Assembly: GCA_958009055.1 (NCBI GenBank)
Contig: OY253651.1
Span: 1,178,001-1,242,000 of the forward strand
DNA: 64,000 bases
Direction: 5' to 3'
Origin: Choricystis sp. odSpoLacu1
Lineage: Eukaryota; Chlorophyta; Trebouxiophyceae
Part shown: positions 11,464 to 20,916 of the stretch, one piece after another
Layout of the letters: every line of letters begins with the position of its first letter
Numbering within the stretch: the first letter of the stretch is position 1
Program-made: the position numbers and the translations under genes
The notes under the pieces: model-generated
What the model was told of the DNA's origin: nothing
Databases searched by the model: none
Seen by the model: the letters and a program-made list of their open reading frames with translations, nothing else

Positions 11464-12141
11464 TCACTTGAGCTGGCCCTTTACCCGGTCCATGGCCTCC
11501 CCCAGCGCCACCGCGCGGTTGATCAACGCTTTGCGCGCCACCCTGAACGCCTGCCGACCTTCATCCGACGCGTCGTCGGGCGGCGTGATCGCGTCCAACG
11601 ACAGCAGCGCCTGCGTCGCAAACTCGGACACCCACACCGCCGTCTTCAGGGCGTCGGGCGGCCACGTGGGCGCTCTGCGCGAGGTGGAGGCGGCCAGCAG
11701 GGGGGCGGCGTCGGCGTCGAGTGCGTCCAGGGAGGAGGCGACAGCGGCGAGGCGGTCGGCGGGCGTGGTGGGTGCGCGCGGTGCAGGCGCAGGCGACGGC
11801 GATGCTTCATCATCTTCTTCTTCATCATCACTCTCATCCTCATCCTCGCCCAAGCTTGTCAACGGCCGCGACCGCGGCGACGCAGCCAGCCTCGGGTCGG
11901 GCGCGCGGTTCGGGCGCATTCGCTCCGCAATCGCGATCTTTTCGAGACCCTGCACCCCCGCCACCGCCAGCGGCTCATCATCGGGGCGCTCTCGTCCCCG
12001 GAACAGCAGCCTGAGGTCGGCTTCGGGGACGCCCGTCTCGGAGGCCGCGTACGTTTTGACATCGCCCCACGTCGTCACGCTGGGCTCCACGCCCGCGTCC
12101 CACGCTTTCAATTTGTGGACCAGCGTAATGGGCACTGGCAT
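11464..12141 (-). CDS. BAG-domain Hsp70 co-chaperone with ubiquitin-like domain
   Basis: A single-exon protein of 225 residues. It begins MPVPITLVHKLKAWD, a ubiquitin-like fold, with the LRLLFRGRERPDDEPL signature of BAG proteins and a first-strand lead. A central acidic stretch (EDEDESDDEEEDDE) is followed by a C-terminal BAG three-helix domain (DRLAAVASSLDALDADAAPL to AMDRVKGQL). BAG domains bind the Hsp70 ATPase domain and promote nucleotide exchange. The ATG at 12141 is preferred over the longer open frame because the upstream residues are low-complexity and the UBL fold starts there. The gene is head-to-head with the aldehyde dehydrogenase, 122 bp away. The exact substrate system cannot be told. 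Confidence 0.8.
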   Translation of the reverse strand: MPVPITLVHKLKAWDAGVEPSVTTWGDVKTYAASETGVPEADLRLLFRGRERPDDEPLAVAGVQGLEKIAIAERMRPNRAPDPRLAASPRSRPLTSLGEDEDESDDEEEDDEASPSPAPAPRAPTTPADRLAAVASSLDALDADAAPLLAASTSRRAPTWPPDALKTAVWVSEFATQALLSLDAITPPDDASDEGRQAFRVARKALINRAVALGEAMDRVKGQLK

Positions 12142-12263
12142 GGTGTGTGTGTGGGGTGTGGCGCCCGGCGCGTGGGGATTGGTCGGGTGTGGCGCCCGGG
12201 CGCGTGGGGATAGGAGACGCAAACGTTCGACGATTTGACACTCTTTCGTCCATTTTGCCAATT

Positions 12264-14060
12264 ATGCTTGCCCGCGCCCTAGTCCGCCGCAGCCGGCGCG
12301 CCCTGGCCCCCGCCGCGGCCGCCTGGAGCCAGCGGGGGCTTGCCACCGCGGACGCGCCCGCCCCCGCCCCCCGGTCGCCTGATGTCTGTGAAGAGCTGGC
12401 CTCGCTTGTGAAGGACGGAGGGCTGCTGCAGACGGGGGCCCTGCTGGGCAACGAGTGGGTGGGGGCCACCAGTGGGGACAAGTACGAGGTGAGAGAGAGT
12501 TGTGAGGGTCGGGGTGTGGGGTGGGGCGGTGGTGGGTTTCTTGCCTCAAACACGCTAAACGCGCACGCACCTCCTCCTCCTCCCCTCCCAGGTCACCGAC
12601 CCCGCCACCGCCCAACCCGTCGCCTCCGTCGCTCGCTGCGGCGACAATGAAGCCCGCGTCGCGGTGGAGGAAGCCGCGTCCGCGTTTCCCGGGTGGGCGC
12701 ACAGCACCAACCCGCGCGAGCGGGCTGCGTTCCTCAAGCGCTGGCACGCGTCCATCCTGGCCGCCGCCGACGACATTGCCACCATCATGAGCGTGGAGTG
12801 TGGCAAGCCCAAGGGTGAGGCCCGGGCCGAGGTGGCGTCCGCCGCCGCCAGCGTGGATTGGTGCGCGGGGGAGGCGGTGCGCGTGGGTGGAGAGCTGCCC
12901 GCTCCACTGTCGCGCGGGCGGCGGGGGGCGGTGCTGGCCACGCCGTGCGGGCCGGCGGGGCTGATCACGCCGTGGAACTTTCCGGCGTCCATGGTGACGC
13001 GCAAAGGTGAGTAGGATGATGGGAAGGGGAGGGAGAGGAGGTCTGCCCGCTCCTCGATCTCAACACTCTCACTCCCCTCTCTCAACTCTCATCAGTCGCC
13101 CCCGCCCTGGCCGCCGGCTGCACCGTCGTCCTCAAACCCTCCGAACTCACCCCCCTCACCGCAGCCGCCCTGCTGGAGCTGGCCCGCCGCGCGGGCGCCC
13201 CTCCAGGTGTGATCAACCTGGTGTCTGGCGACGCTCCTGCCATCGGGGACGCCCTGCTGCGCTCCACCGCGGTGCGCAAGCTGGGGTTCACTGGGTCGAC
13301 TGCTGTGGGCAAGCACCTGGCGTCCCGGGCGGCGGACACAGTCAAACGCGTGTCGTTGGAGCTGGGAGGCAACGCGCCCTTCATCGTCGCGGCGGACGCC
13401 GACATCGAGGCCGCCGCCTCCTCCATCGCGGCGTCCGCGTTTCGCAACGCCGGCCAAACCTGCATCTCCGCGTCCCGCGTGCTGGCGGCGGCCGAGGTTG
13501 TGGACGCGCTGACGTCGGCCCTGGTCGACGTTGTTGCCCGCCTCAAGCCCGGGCGCGGCCTGGCCCCAGGCGTCAACCTGGGCCCCCTCATCTCGGCGGC
13601 CGCCGTCGACCGCGTCACCGCCCATGTGGACGACGCGGTGGCGCGGGGGGCGACGATCGCGGCGCGCGGCAACGTGCCATCGTCGCAGTCTCTCTCTGGC
13701 GGCCACTTTGTCGCCCCCGCCATCGTCACGGGGGTCGTCCCCGCGGCCCGTGTGTTCAGGGAGGAGACGTTTGGGCCCGTGGTGGCGGTCACCCCTGTGT
13801 CTTCTATTGATGAAGCGATTGCCCTGGCCAATGACACACCCTACGGCCTGGCAGCGTACGCCTTCACCTCCTCCCACGCCACCGCGTGGCGCCTGGCCGA
13901 TCGCCTGGAGTACGGTATGGTGGGCATCAACGATGTGGCCATCACGGCCGAGAATGTGCCGTTTGGGGGGGTGAAACAGAGCGGGCTCGGGCGCGAGCAG
14001 GGGCGGTGGGGGGTGGCCGAGTTTCTGGATGTGCGCTACGTCTCGTTTGGGGGCGTGTGA
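12264..14060 (+). CDS. Aldehyde dehydrogenase, succinate-semialdehyde type
   Basis: Three exons (12264-12488, 12592-13006, 13096-14060) encode 534 residues. The leader MLARALVRRSRRALAPAAAA is a classic mitochondrial presequence. The NAD(P)-binding region has TPCGPAGLITPWNFP and VVLKPSELTP. The general-base Glu lies in LELGGNAPF and the catalytic Cys in NAGQTCIS, and the C-terminal block has EETFGPVVAV and FGGVKQSGLGRE. The NAPF variant after ELGG and the overall length (about 480 mature) fit ALDH5/GabD, which oxidises succinate semialdehyde to succinate in the GABA shunt. Other ALDH classes with a similar core remain possible. Both introns have GTGAG donors and CAG acceptors and keep frame. 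Confidence 0.88.
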
Positions 14061-14455
14061 ATGGAGTGTGTGTTTTGTGTTGTGCTGTTTGTAGCTTTGC
14101 TTTGTTCTGTGTCGCCTTTTGTTGGCGGTTAAAAAGAGGGAGAAAACAACGCTGCGTCGGCGACGACTCTCTTTTCTCTCTTGTTTCCACTTCTTCTGCT
14201 CCACGTCAGAAAAAAAAAAAAAGCAAAAGCATGTGGCTGACTTTCTGGAAGCGGGAACCACGCGCTGATGAAGACGACGACGGCGAGGAAGCGGGAGAGG
14301 TGAGTTTGGAGAGGGGAGCGGGAAACTCTCTTTTTGAACAGGCGCTGCCGGAAGCACAAAGACAACACAATCGTTTCTCTTTCTCGTGAGCGCGCGACGG
14401 GCCGGTGTCTGCCCCTCCCCACCCCGCGCACACACACTCCCCACACACTCGCACC
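14061..14455. other. Intergenic, with a small unassigned ORF
   Basis: This stretch holds the 3' flank of the dehydrogenase and the 5' flank of the lipase gene. An ATG at 14231 opens a 52-codon acidic frame (MWLTFWKREPRADEDDD at its start) ending at 14389. A good GTGAGT donor follows codon 23, but no acceptor joins it in frame to the lipase, so it is not annotated as a gene. A T-rich then A-rich tract lies at about 14205-14225. No RNA gene is seen. Confidence 0.5.
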
Positions 14456-15818
14456 ATGTGGACAACTTCCGTGGCGCCAACCACCGCACCCCCCGTGCGC
14501 ACGGCGCGCCGCGCGCCGCGCGCCCCCTCCGCGCTAGCCCGCCCCGCCCCCCCCCCCCTCCCTCGCTCCGTGGCAGCGGGCGCGACCGGCGTCGCCGAGC
14601 GCGAGTCCACGCGGCGCGGGGGCGTGGTGACGCCCGGGTCGCCGAGGCGCACACGCGACCGGAGCGCGTGGGTGCCGCCAGCCGCGCCCGTGCTTTCGGG
14701 TAGCGGGGGCGGCATCTTCTTCTTCTGGCAGCTGGGTGAGTCTTTGTGGGGTTGTGTGGTGGTGTGGGCGAGGAGGAAGGAGGAAGAGGGGGACCGTTTT
14801 GGCGCGGGGCACCCAACAAAGCACCCGCCGCGTCGCGCGAGTGACGTTGCCGCGACTGCGCGTCGAGTTCTCGAGCCCCGTTCTGCGCGCCGGGGCGGTC
14901 TCACCCGATCCTCTGACCATGCCACGCGATTCGCGTGCCGCGTGGGCGTGTTCAGGGGGGGGGAGGCGGGCGGCAGGCGGGCGCGATGCGGACGCATCGG
15001 CGGGAGGGAGCGGGGCAAACACGACGCGCGCGCCCTGCCTCCCGACCTGCGGCCGGCGTTCGCGACGCGGGACACTTTTTTTGAAACCGACTCACACCGT
15101 CCCCCACACACACATCCACTCAGGCGCCATCGACTACATGGCCCGCCACTACGACCTGTCCCGCGTCCGCCTGCGCGGCGCGTCCGCGGGCGGCCTGGCC
15201 GTCACCCTCGCCGCCTGCGGCGTCCCCGCGTCCACCGCCCTCGACGCCGCCGCCGACCTGGCCGACGCCCACGGCGTGTTCGACCGCCCCCTCGGCCTGG
15301 CGGGCGTGTGGGGCGGCATCGTGCGCGACTGGTTACACTCGGTGCTGCCTGCCGACGCCGCTGCCCGCTGCGCGGGCCGCCTCTCCCTCGTCGTCACGGG
15401 TGTCCCCTCCATGCGCCTCTCCTCGGTCGACTGCTTTGCCACCAAGGACGAACTCGTGGACGCGTGCCTGGCCAGTGCCCACATTCCCTACTTTTTGGAC
15501 GGCAAACCGTTTGCGCGCTACAAGGGGCGCCCGTTGCTCGACGGCTCGTTATACGACTTTGTGTTTCAATCCAACTCACACCTGCTGACCTCGGACGGTG
15601 CCTACGTCCTGGACTATGCGCACGACACCGACCTGGTGGTCGGCAACCGGCTGGCGTTTTTGTCCAATGTGGACACGGCTTCCGCACGTGGCCTCATGGA
15701 GGCAGGGGCTGACTACGCGCGCCGCCAGATGGAGGCGGGCGTGCTGGACGCCCACTTTGCGGCGGTGAGGCGGACGGATGCGCCCGGGGTGGCGCCGGTG
15801 GCGGGGTTGGCGGTGTGA
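14456..15818 (+). CDS. Patatin-like phospholipase (short form)
   Basis: Two exons (14456-14735 and 15124-15818) give 324 residues. The first 75 residues are Ala/Pro/Arg-rich and look like an organellar transit peptide. The oxyanion-hole block SGSGGGIFFFWQLG spans the splice junction and continues into AIDYMARHY. The nucleophile serine is in RGASAGGLAV. The usual Asp-Gly dyad is represented by LLDGSLYDF. Patatin-domain proteins hydrolyse acyl groups from phospho- or galactolipids through a Ser-Asp dyad. The start at 14456 was chosen because it is the first ATG in the frame after an in-frame stop. The gene converges on IST1. The substrate cannot be assigned. Confidence 0.82.
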
Positions 15819-16132
15819 GGAAGAGAGGAGGTTTCTCTTCCCGCCACGACCAAGACACAACCAAACACAAAAAACCAACAACGCAACGTTTCCATTAGCT
15901 TTTCTTTTTATTTATGTTCATTTCGGCGGATCGCGCACACACAAGGGAAGAGAGAGAGAGAGCCACCCGCCGCGACCGATTGTCGTCCCCCTTTCCCCCC
16001 TTTCATGTTGGCCCGCGCGCTGTTTGCAGGTTTGCCTTTTCAATTGCCATATTTGCCCAGCCCCCGCGTGTTAAAACTTTTGCCCGCTTTCCTTTAGTTG
16101 CCAAAACGGAAACACAAAAAAGCTGTCTCTTT
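15819..16132. other. Intergenic between convergent genes
   Basis: This is the shared 3' flank of the patatin-like gene and IST1. It has a purine run (GGAAGAGAGGAGG) just after the first stop and a (GA)n run near 15949-15962. The rest is unusually T-rich for the window. No gene was found. Confidence 0.6.
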
Positions 16133-17535
16133 TTAACTCTTTTTTAACTCCGCAAGCCGCCTTGCCAACTCGTCCTCTTCATCCCCACTGACCGTCGGCT
16201 TGGCCACCACGCCCCCCGTGCCCCCTCCGTGCGGCGCAGAGGGCAGGCCGAGCGAGGATGACGACGAGGCAGCCGGCGCGGCCGGTTTGGAGGAGGGGGG
16301 GGGGGGGGGCGGCAGCAACCGAATCGACGGACTCGTACACGCCCCTCACCACCTCGTCATCGGTGGGGGGTGGCGGTGGCGGAGGCGGGGCAGACGTGGC
16401 GGACGATTCCTCGGGGGCGGCAGGCTTGGGTTTGGGGGCAGCGGCCGGCGCCGGTTTGGGCACCGCTGCCGGCAGCGGCGGCACAACCGCGCGCGGCGCA
16501 GGCGCCGCCTTTGCCACTTTCGACGCGGGCGGCGACGGCAGCGCGGCTCTGTCCGCCGGCACGCCACCACCACCCCCCGCCAGCCTGGACGCCGCCCCCG
16601 CCGCCCGCTCCGCCCGGTCGGCCGCCTCCCGCGCCGCGGCGGCCGCCCCCGCCGCGTTCTCAAACTCCTCGTTCGTCACCCCCGCGCCGCCCCCGCCGGG
16701 CGGTGGTTTGGGCTGCCTCGCCCCTTTGGCCATGGCCGCCTCCGCTGCAGCCGCGTCAAATGGGTGCTGTGCTTCGACAGCAATCGACGCCAGGGCGGCC
16801 GCCTTGGCGGCGGGCGGGGGGACATCGACCGCCAGAAACTCTGCGAGCGTGGGATTCACCTGCCACTTACTCACCGCCGTCCCATCCTCCGACGCTTCCG
16901 CCACATAGTCCGACCCAAACTTGAGCTGAATCTGGTGGCGCACAGTGGTCAGCTCGGGCACATCCAGCAAGCGGGGCGCAGCGTACACGACCGACGACAA
17001 CGCTTCCTGCATGTCTGGGGGGGCCGCGTCGCCCGCCCCGACCTTTTCCAGCAGGCCCGCCCGCACGCTGATGAGCTCCAGGTAGAGTTCCAGCAGGTCG
17101 AATGCGCGCAGCAGGGCCTCCTCACGCAGCACAGTCTCGACCCGGATCGCGGCCGACTCGGACTTGCCGGTTTTGAGCAGGTCTCCGATTTCGCGGCGCA
17201 GGATTTTGAGCTGTGAGGGATGTGAGGGAGGCAATGGGTGGGAGGGTGAGAAGAGTGGCGGCGCGTGTCGAGAGGTTTCGGAGGGCAAAGGGTGTACGCG
17301 AGGGCTGCATGAGAGGACGCTGGGGTGGCGCCCGCTCCCCAGCCCCACGCTCCCCTCCCCGCTCTCTCCCTCACCCCACAGCAGCAACGACATTTGTCTC
17401 CTTCCCCTCTCAAACTTTAGAACTTGCCTGCACTTGTTTCTTGTTGCGCAGAAGTTTAATGCGGGCCGACCCGAGCTGGCACTGCGTCTTGAGTTTGCCA
17501 GCCTTCATGCCGCCCAGTTGAAATGTCCACGGCAT
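16133..17535 (-). CDS. IST1: IST1, ESCRT-III-associated regulator of Vps4
   Basis: Exon 1 (17535-17428) encodes MPWTFQLGGMKAGKLKTQCQ and RIKLLRNKKQVQ. Exon 2 (from 17210) continues LKILRREIGDLLKTGKSESA, IRVETVLREEALLRAFDLLE and PPDMQEALSSVVYAAPRL, the helical IST1 domain. This family recruits and modulates the AAA ATPase VPS4 at endosomes and the abscission site. After a Pro/Ala linker the protein ends GDEEDELARRLAELKKS, a MIT-interacting motif (MIM1 type). That C-terminus is in a different frame, shifted by one base at a run of 15 G (C on the coding strand) at 16295-16309. Without the correction the protein would end out of frame at 16179. The first intron may use a GC donor (CAG|GCAAGT). 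The gene is head-to-head with the Deg-like gene, 77 bp apart. Confidence 0.88.
16295..16309. repeat. G15 homopolymer at IST1 frame break
   Basis: Fifteen consecutive G in the + strand. The coding frame on either side differs by one base. Confidence 0.9.
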
Positions 17536-17612
17536 GGTGTGGTGGGTGGCGTGTGGGTGGGTGGGTGACGGCAGAGAAGAAAAGGGGAAGAGTGGTGTGC
17601 CGAAAAAAAAAA

Positions 17613-18395
17613 ATGGTCACACAACCCGCGGTCCGAATGCCGCCCCTCCTCCCACGCCGGTCGCTCCTGCTGGCTGGCCCGGCCGCGACGGCCGTCAGCC
17701 TGTCTTTGCCCGCCACAGCAGCTGTGTCACCGCCTCCACCACCTCCTGTCGCCGCTGCACGCTCCGTCGTCGTCGTCGTCGGGGGCGGCCCCTCCTCCCG
17801 CCGCACCCTGGCCGACGCCTCCTCCACCCTCGGTGGCACCGGGATCGTGGTGGGTCCATCGACCATCCTCACGACGTCGACCATCGCGGCCGCTGCCGCT
17901 GCATCCAGGGGAGGCGTGGCCGTGCTGTCACTCGACGAGCGCGGCGTGTCGACCGCGCGCTCCGGCCGCGTCGTCGCCACCGACCCGCGCGCCGGCATCG
18001 CGTTGATCGCGGTGGAGGGTGGGGAGGATGGTGCCTCCCCCCCCCCCCTGACGCCGGCGACGTTTGCACCCACGTCGTCCCTGCGCGTCGGCCAGCGCGT
18101 GTTCGCGGTCGCCGCCTCCCCCCTGGACGGCGCCCCCGCCCTGGCGGGCGGCCTGGTGTCCGGCCTGCAGCGTGGCCTGCCCCTGGCGGGCGGCGTGGGC
18201 GCCCTGGCGGGCGCCCTGCAGACGGATGCACGCATCGTGGAGGGGGGGGCCCTCCTCGACGCGGGGGGGGGCGTCATCGGTCTCGGCGTGGCGCCCCGCC
18301 TGGCGGGCGGGGGCCCCCCCGCCAGCGTCCTGGGGTTTGCGCTGCCGAGTGATGCCGAGGTGGCGGCGGTCACCAGGATGCGGGTGCCGGTGTGA
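17613..18395 (+). CDS. Deg/HtrA-like pseudoprotease, probable thylakoid lumen
   Basis: A single exon of 260 residues. The N-terminus has PRRSLLLAGPAATAVSLSLP then ATA, a twin-arginine plus hydrophobic plus Ala-X-Ala pattern like lumenal transfer signals. The body follows the chymotrypsin-fold Deg/HtrA sequence: GTGIVVGPSTILTT, VVATDPRAGIALI, SSLRVGQRVFAVA, GLVSGLQRGLP, ALQTDARIVEGGALLD, GVIGLG and GFALPSDAE. At each catalytic position the residue is changed: the N-H-V block is TST, the S-D-L-A-L block is RAGIAL, and the G-N-S-G-G block is VEGG. No PDZ domain follows. The protein is therefore predicted to keep the fold but not cut peptides, perhaps acting as a scaffold or regulator of active Deg proteases (inference). 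Confidence 0.75.
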   Translation: MVTQPAVRMPPLLPRRSLLLAGPAATAVSLSLPATAAVSPPPPPPVAAARSVVVVVGGGPSSRRTLADASSTLGGTGIVVGPSTILTTSTIAAAAAASRGGVAVLSLDERGVSTARSGRVVATDPRAGIALIAVEGGEDGASPPPLTPATFAPTSSLRVGQRVFAVAASPLDGAPALAGGLVSGLQRGLPLAGGVGALAGALQTDARIVEGGALLDAGGGVIGLGVAPRLAGGGPPASVLGFALPSDAEVAAVTRMRVPV

Positions 18396-18713
18396 GGAGG
18401 GGGAGAGAGAGAGAGGGGGAGAGGGGGAGAGAGGGTGGCGTGTGCAAGCATCAAAACGTGGATCCCGTCCAAAAAAAAGGCGTCATCTCTCTCGTGTGCA
18501 CAATTGAAAGACACAAGAAAGCAATCGTTGTCACACGAAGCAAAGAATGGGGGGGGGGGGGGGGGGTGGAAAGATGAGGGAGGTCGCAAAAAAAGTACAC
18601 AAGGACCATCGTTTGATGGTCAACAAAAATCCGCAAAGGTATACCTCTACCGTGGGTCGAATGCGTAGGGGAACGGGAGTGGCAACACCAACAAGGTCGG
18701 CCTCTTCTCGCAT
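18396..18713. other. Intergenic between convergent genes
   Basis: It begins with an almost pure G/A strand (18396-18435) right after the stop, then has a run of about 18-20 G near 18548-18567. The remainder lacks open frames with family similarity. No gene was found. Confidence 0.6.
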
Positions 18714-19646
18714 TCACTCATCCTGCGCCTCGGTCGGCGCGCCCTGCCCCTCGAAAAAGTCGTACGTCTCAGGGTCGTGCCAGCAGCGCGGCTCGACGCC
18801 CGTCGCGTCCGCCACCACTCTCTCCAACCGCCTGAAGAAGGATGCGTCGCCGCCAGCGTCCAGGACCGGGTTCCAGAGGCCGGACACGATGGCGTAGTTG
18901 CCGTCAAAGGGGGCGCGGTGGTGGGCGCCGTGCGACGCGCGCGATACCAGCAGCCCCGCGTCTTGGGCCGCTTTGACCCACCCCGGCAGCGTGGACGGCC
19001 GCGAGTGCGCCCACGCGTGAAACTGTTGGGACAGGCAGGCCAGGGCCACGACGGTGGCGCCAAACACGTCGGCCCAGCCTGGGGTCCAGGGAGAGAGAAT
19101 CAACCCCAGGGCCGCCAGCGGCGCGGCAGGCGCAAACACTTTGTGCACATTGTTGGCAAACGCGCGCTCCGTGATGGTCCAGGGGCGGACGTGGTGCCCC
19201 TGGAAGGCCGCGATTTGGCCGCCGACGATGGGGGTGTCGGCGTCGCCATAATTGTCGACGCTCCAGTGGTAGACTGCCGTCCCAAAATCAGCAGCCACGT
19301 AGCCCACCAGCAGGGCAGCGGCGGTGACGACCGCGTCGGTGGGACTGGCGATGTCGGAGACGCCGGCGCCCGCCAACGCAGCGAGCAGGGCAGAGGTCGT
19401 GCCCAAATTCGCCCACTGCCCGGGTGTCGACTCAAAGCTGTCCCCCTCCACCAACGGGTCGGTGGTGCGACGGCGAGTCGAGGCCGTGGCCGCGGCGGCA
19501 GCGTCGGGCAGGGCGAGGGAGCGTTCCAGCGCGTCGGTCGTGGGGGGGGGCGTGGGCGGGGCAGCGATGCGGGGGGGCGCCGGGCCGCGCCGGGTGCGGC
19601 GGGCGGGGGCCAGGGTGGTGGCGCTGTGGTGTGTCGTGGTGCGCAT
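18714..19646 (-). CDS. FAD4: FAD4-type fatty acid desaturase (PEDS1/FAD4 family)
   Basis: A single exon of 310 residues. A Thr/Ala/Pro-rich plastid-type leader (about 80 residues) precedes a membrane domain with the family's His motifs: YHWSVDNYGD, FQGHHVRPW, QQFHAWAHS and SHGAHHRAPFDGNYAIVSG, ending near WNPVLD. The family (Pfam TMEM189/Kua-like) contains plant FAD4, which introduces the delta-3-trans double bond into palmitate of plastid phosphatidylglycerol, and the plasmanylethanolamine desaturase CarF/PEDS1. The transit-like leader and algal context favour FAD4. The ATG at 19646 is used; the open frame extends further without an ATG. It is divergent from the gene at 19785. Confidence 0.88.
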   Translation of the reverse strand: MRTTTHHSATTLAPARRTRRGPAPPRIAAPPTPPPTTDALERSLALPDAAAAATASTRRRTTDPLVEGDSFESTPGQWANLGTTSALLAALAGAGVSDIASPTDAVVTAAALLVGYVAADFGTAVYHWSVDNYGDADTPIVGGQIAAFQGHHVRPWTITERAFANNVHKVFAPAAPLAALGLILSPWTPGWADVFGATVVALACLSQQFHAWAHSRPSTLPGWVKAAQDAGLLVSRASHGAHHRAPFDGNYAIVSGLWNPVLDAGGDASFFRRLERVVADATGVEPRCWHDPETYDFFEGQGAPTEAQDE

Positions 19647-19784
19647 TGGGAGCAGGGGAGGGAGGGGAGGGAGGGAGAGGGCGGGGCGGAGGGAGGGAGC
19701 GCCTCTTCGCACAGAGAAGCGTCGTGTCTCGACGGTGTGATATTTTCGCGTGTGAGCCTCACACAGTCGACGCCCCAGCACAAA

Positions 19785-20381
19785 ATGTCGCCTTTTCTGT
19801 TTCGCCAAACGACGGGAATGCGGCCCGCGGCACGGCGGGGCGGTGTGGCCCGCTCATCGCGTCACTATGCTGCAGCAGCAGCCGCCCGACCACCGCCGCA
19901 GGCGTCCCGCGTGCGCGTCCTCATCGCGACCACGCCGCTCGAAGGGTTTCACGCTTTAACCCCCCTAGCCGACGCCGGGATCACAGCCGCCGCCCCGCAC
20001 GCGGTCGTCATCCTGGCGGGCACCCCCGGCCTGCCCGCTTTGGCGTTTGACCTGTTGCCAGAGAATCCGTTGTCCCCTTTGACCGCTGTTTCCCTCCTTG
20101 CTGCCCGCGCCGCCGTGCCAGCGCGGTGGCGGGAGCGGCAGCTGCCGGCGGGGGAGCCCCGATTTCGCATAGCGCTGGTGGGAACTGCCACCGGCACGCT
20201 GGACACGGTGTCGGAGGCGGCACGATCCCACGCCACGGCCGACGCGTCCCCGCGCCTGCGCCTGGGCATCGCAGACTGCCGCCACGCGGCCGCCCTCCTG
20301 GCGGCAGAGTTGGCGGGGGTGAGCGTTGCTGACGCGACGGCAGCGCTGGCAAGAGCGGCGGCAGGGAGTAGGGAGAGCTAG
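19785..20381 (+). CDS. Conserved-looking unknown protein, probably organelle-targeted
   Basis: A single-exon frame of 198 residues whose family I do not recognise. The leader MSPFLFRQTTGMRPAARRGG and following Ser/Arg/Ala stretch resemble a mitochondrial or plastid presequence. The mature part has alternating beta/alpha-like hydrophobic segments (RVRVLIATTPLEGF, AVVILAGTPGLPALAF, FRIALVGTATGT, RLRLGIADCRHAA). These suggest a small alpha/beta fold with three parallel strands. No catalytic motif is evident. It shares a 138-bp divergent promoter region with FAD4. Confidence 0.55.
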   Translation: MSPFLFRQTTGMRPAARRGGVARSSRHYAAAAAARPPPQASRVRVLIATTPLEGFHALTPLADAGITAAAPHAVVILAGTPGLPALAFDLLPENPLSPLTAVSLLAARAAVPARWRERQLPAGEPRFRIALVGTATGTLDTVSEAARSHATADASPRLRLGIADCRHAAALLAAELAGVSVADATAALARAAAGSRES

Positions 20382-20916
20382 ATGAGAGATAGAAGGGTTT
20401 TTTGTATTGTTTCTCGTGTCTCAAAATCGAACGCATTTTTCATATTGTAACATCATGGCGGGGCCCCATGCTGTGCCATGCACAAAAAAATGCATAAAGA
20501 TCACAAAACACGCTAAGGAGGGGGTGGCACGCCCGGTCTCGGCTGATGTGAAGGGAAAAGAACGGCACGCGTGTGAAAAAAGGGAGGAGAGAAAAAACAA
20601 GGGGCCCATTTTGGGTGGGGCCTGCGTGAGCGCCTTTTTCAGCCAAAAGCGGCTTTCGCAGGAAAAAAAAAGGGTCGGGTGCGGGGGCAAAAAAGAACAG
20701 CAAAAAAAGAGTGTCTTTGTTTTTTTTGAAGGGGTGGGGGTCATTTTGTGGAAAAAGAGTCGAGGGTGGGGGAGACTCTAAGTCGCATGGGGGAAAAGAG
20801 AGCACGGTCGCGCGTTTGGCGGACGTGCGTCGGTCGGTCGGTCATCGTCCTCGGGACGACGACGATGACGACGACGACGACGTCGCCTTTTTTGTTCGTG
20901 TCGTTTTTTTTTTTCA
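20382..20916. other. 535-bp gene-free, A/T-richer segment
   Basis: This is the longest gap in the window, between two convergent 3' ends. It has many A and T runs (for example about 20665-20710 and 20890-20915), a local base composition clearly lower in GC than its surroundings. A GACGAC repeat lies near 20858-20881. Open frames here are short and low-complexity. No tRNA-like cloverleaf or conserved coding frame was recognised. Confidence 0.55.

Noticed and set aside
14231..14389. Small ORF as exon 1 of the short patatin-like gene
   Set aside because: The only good acceptor (after 14341) puts an in-frame stop at 14387, so it cannot join the lipase exon.
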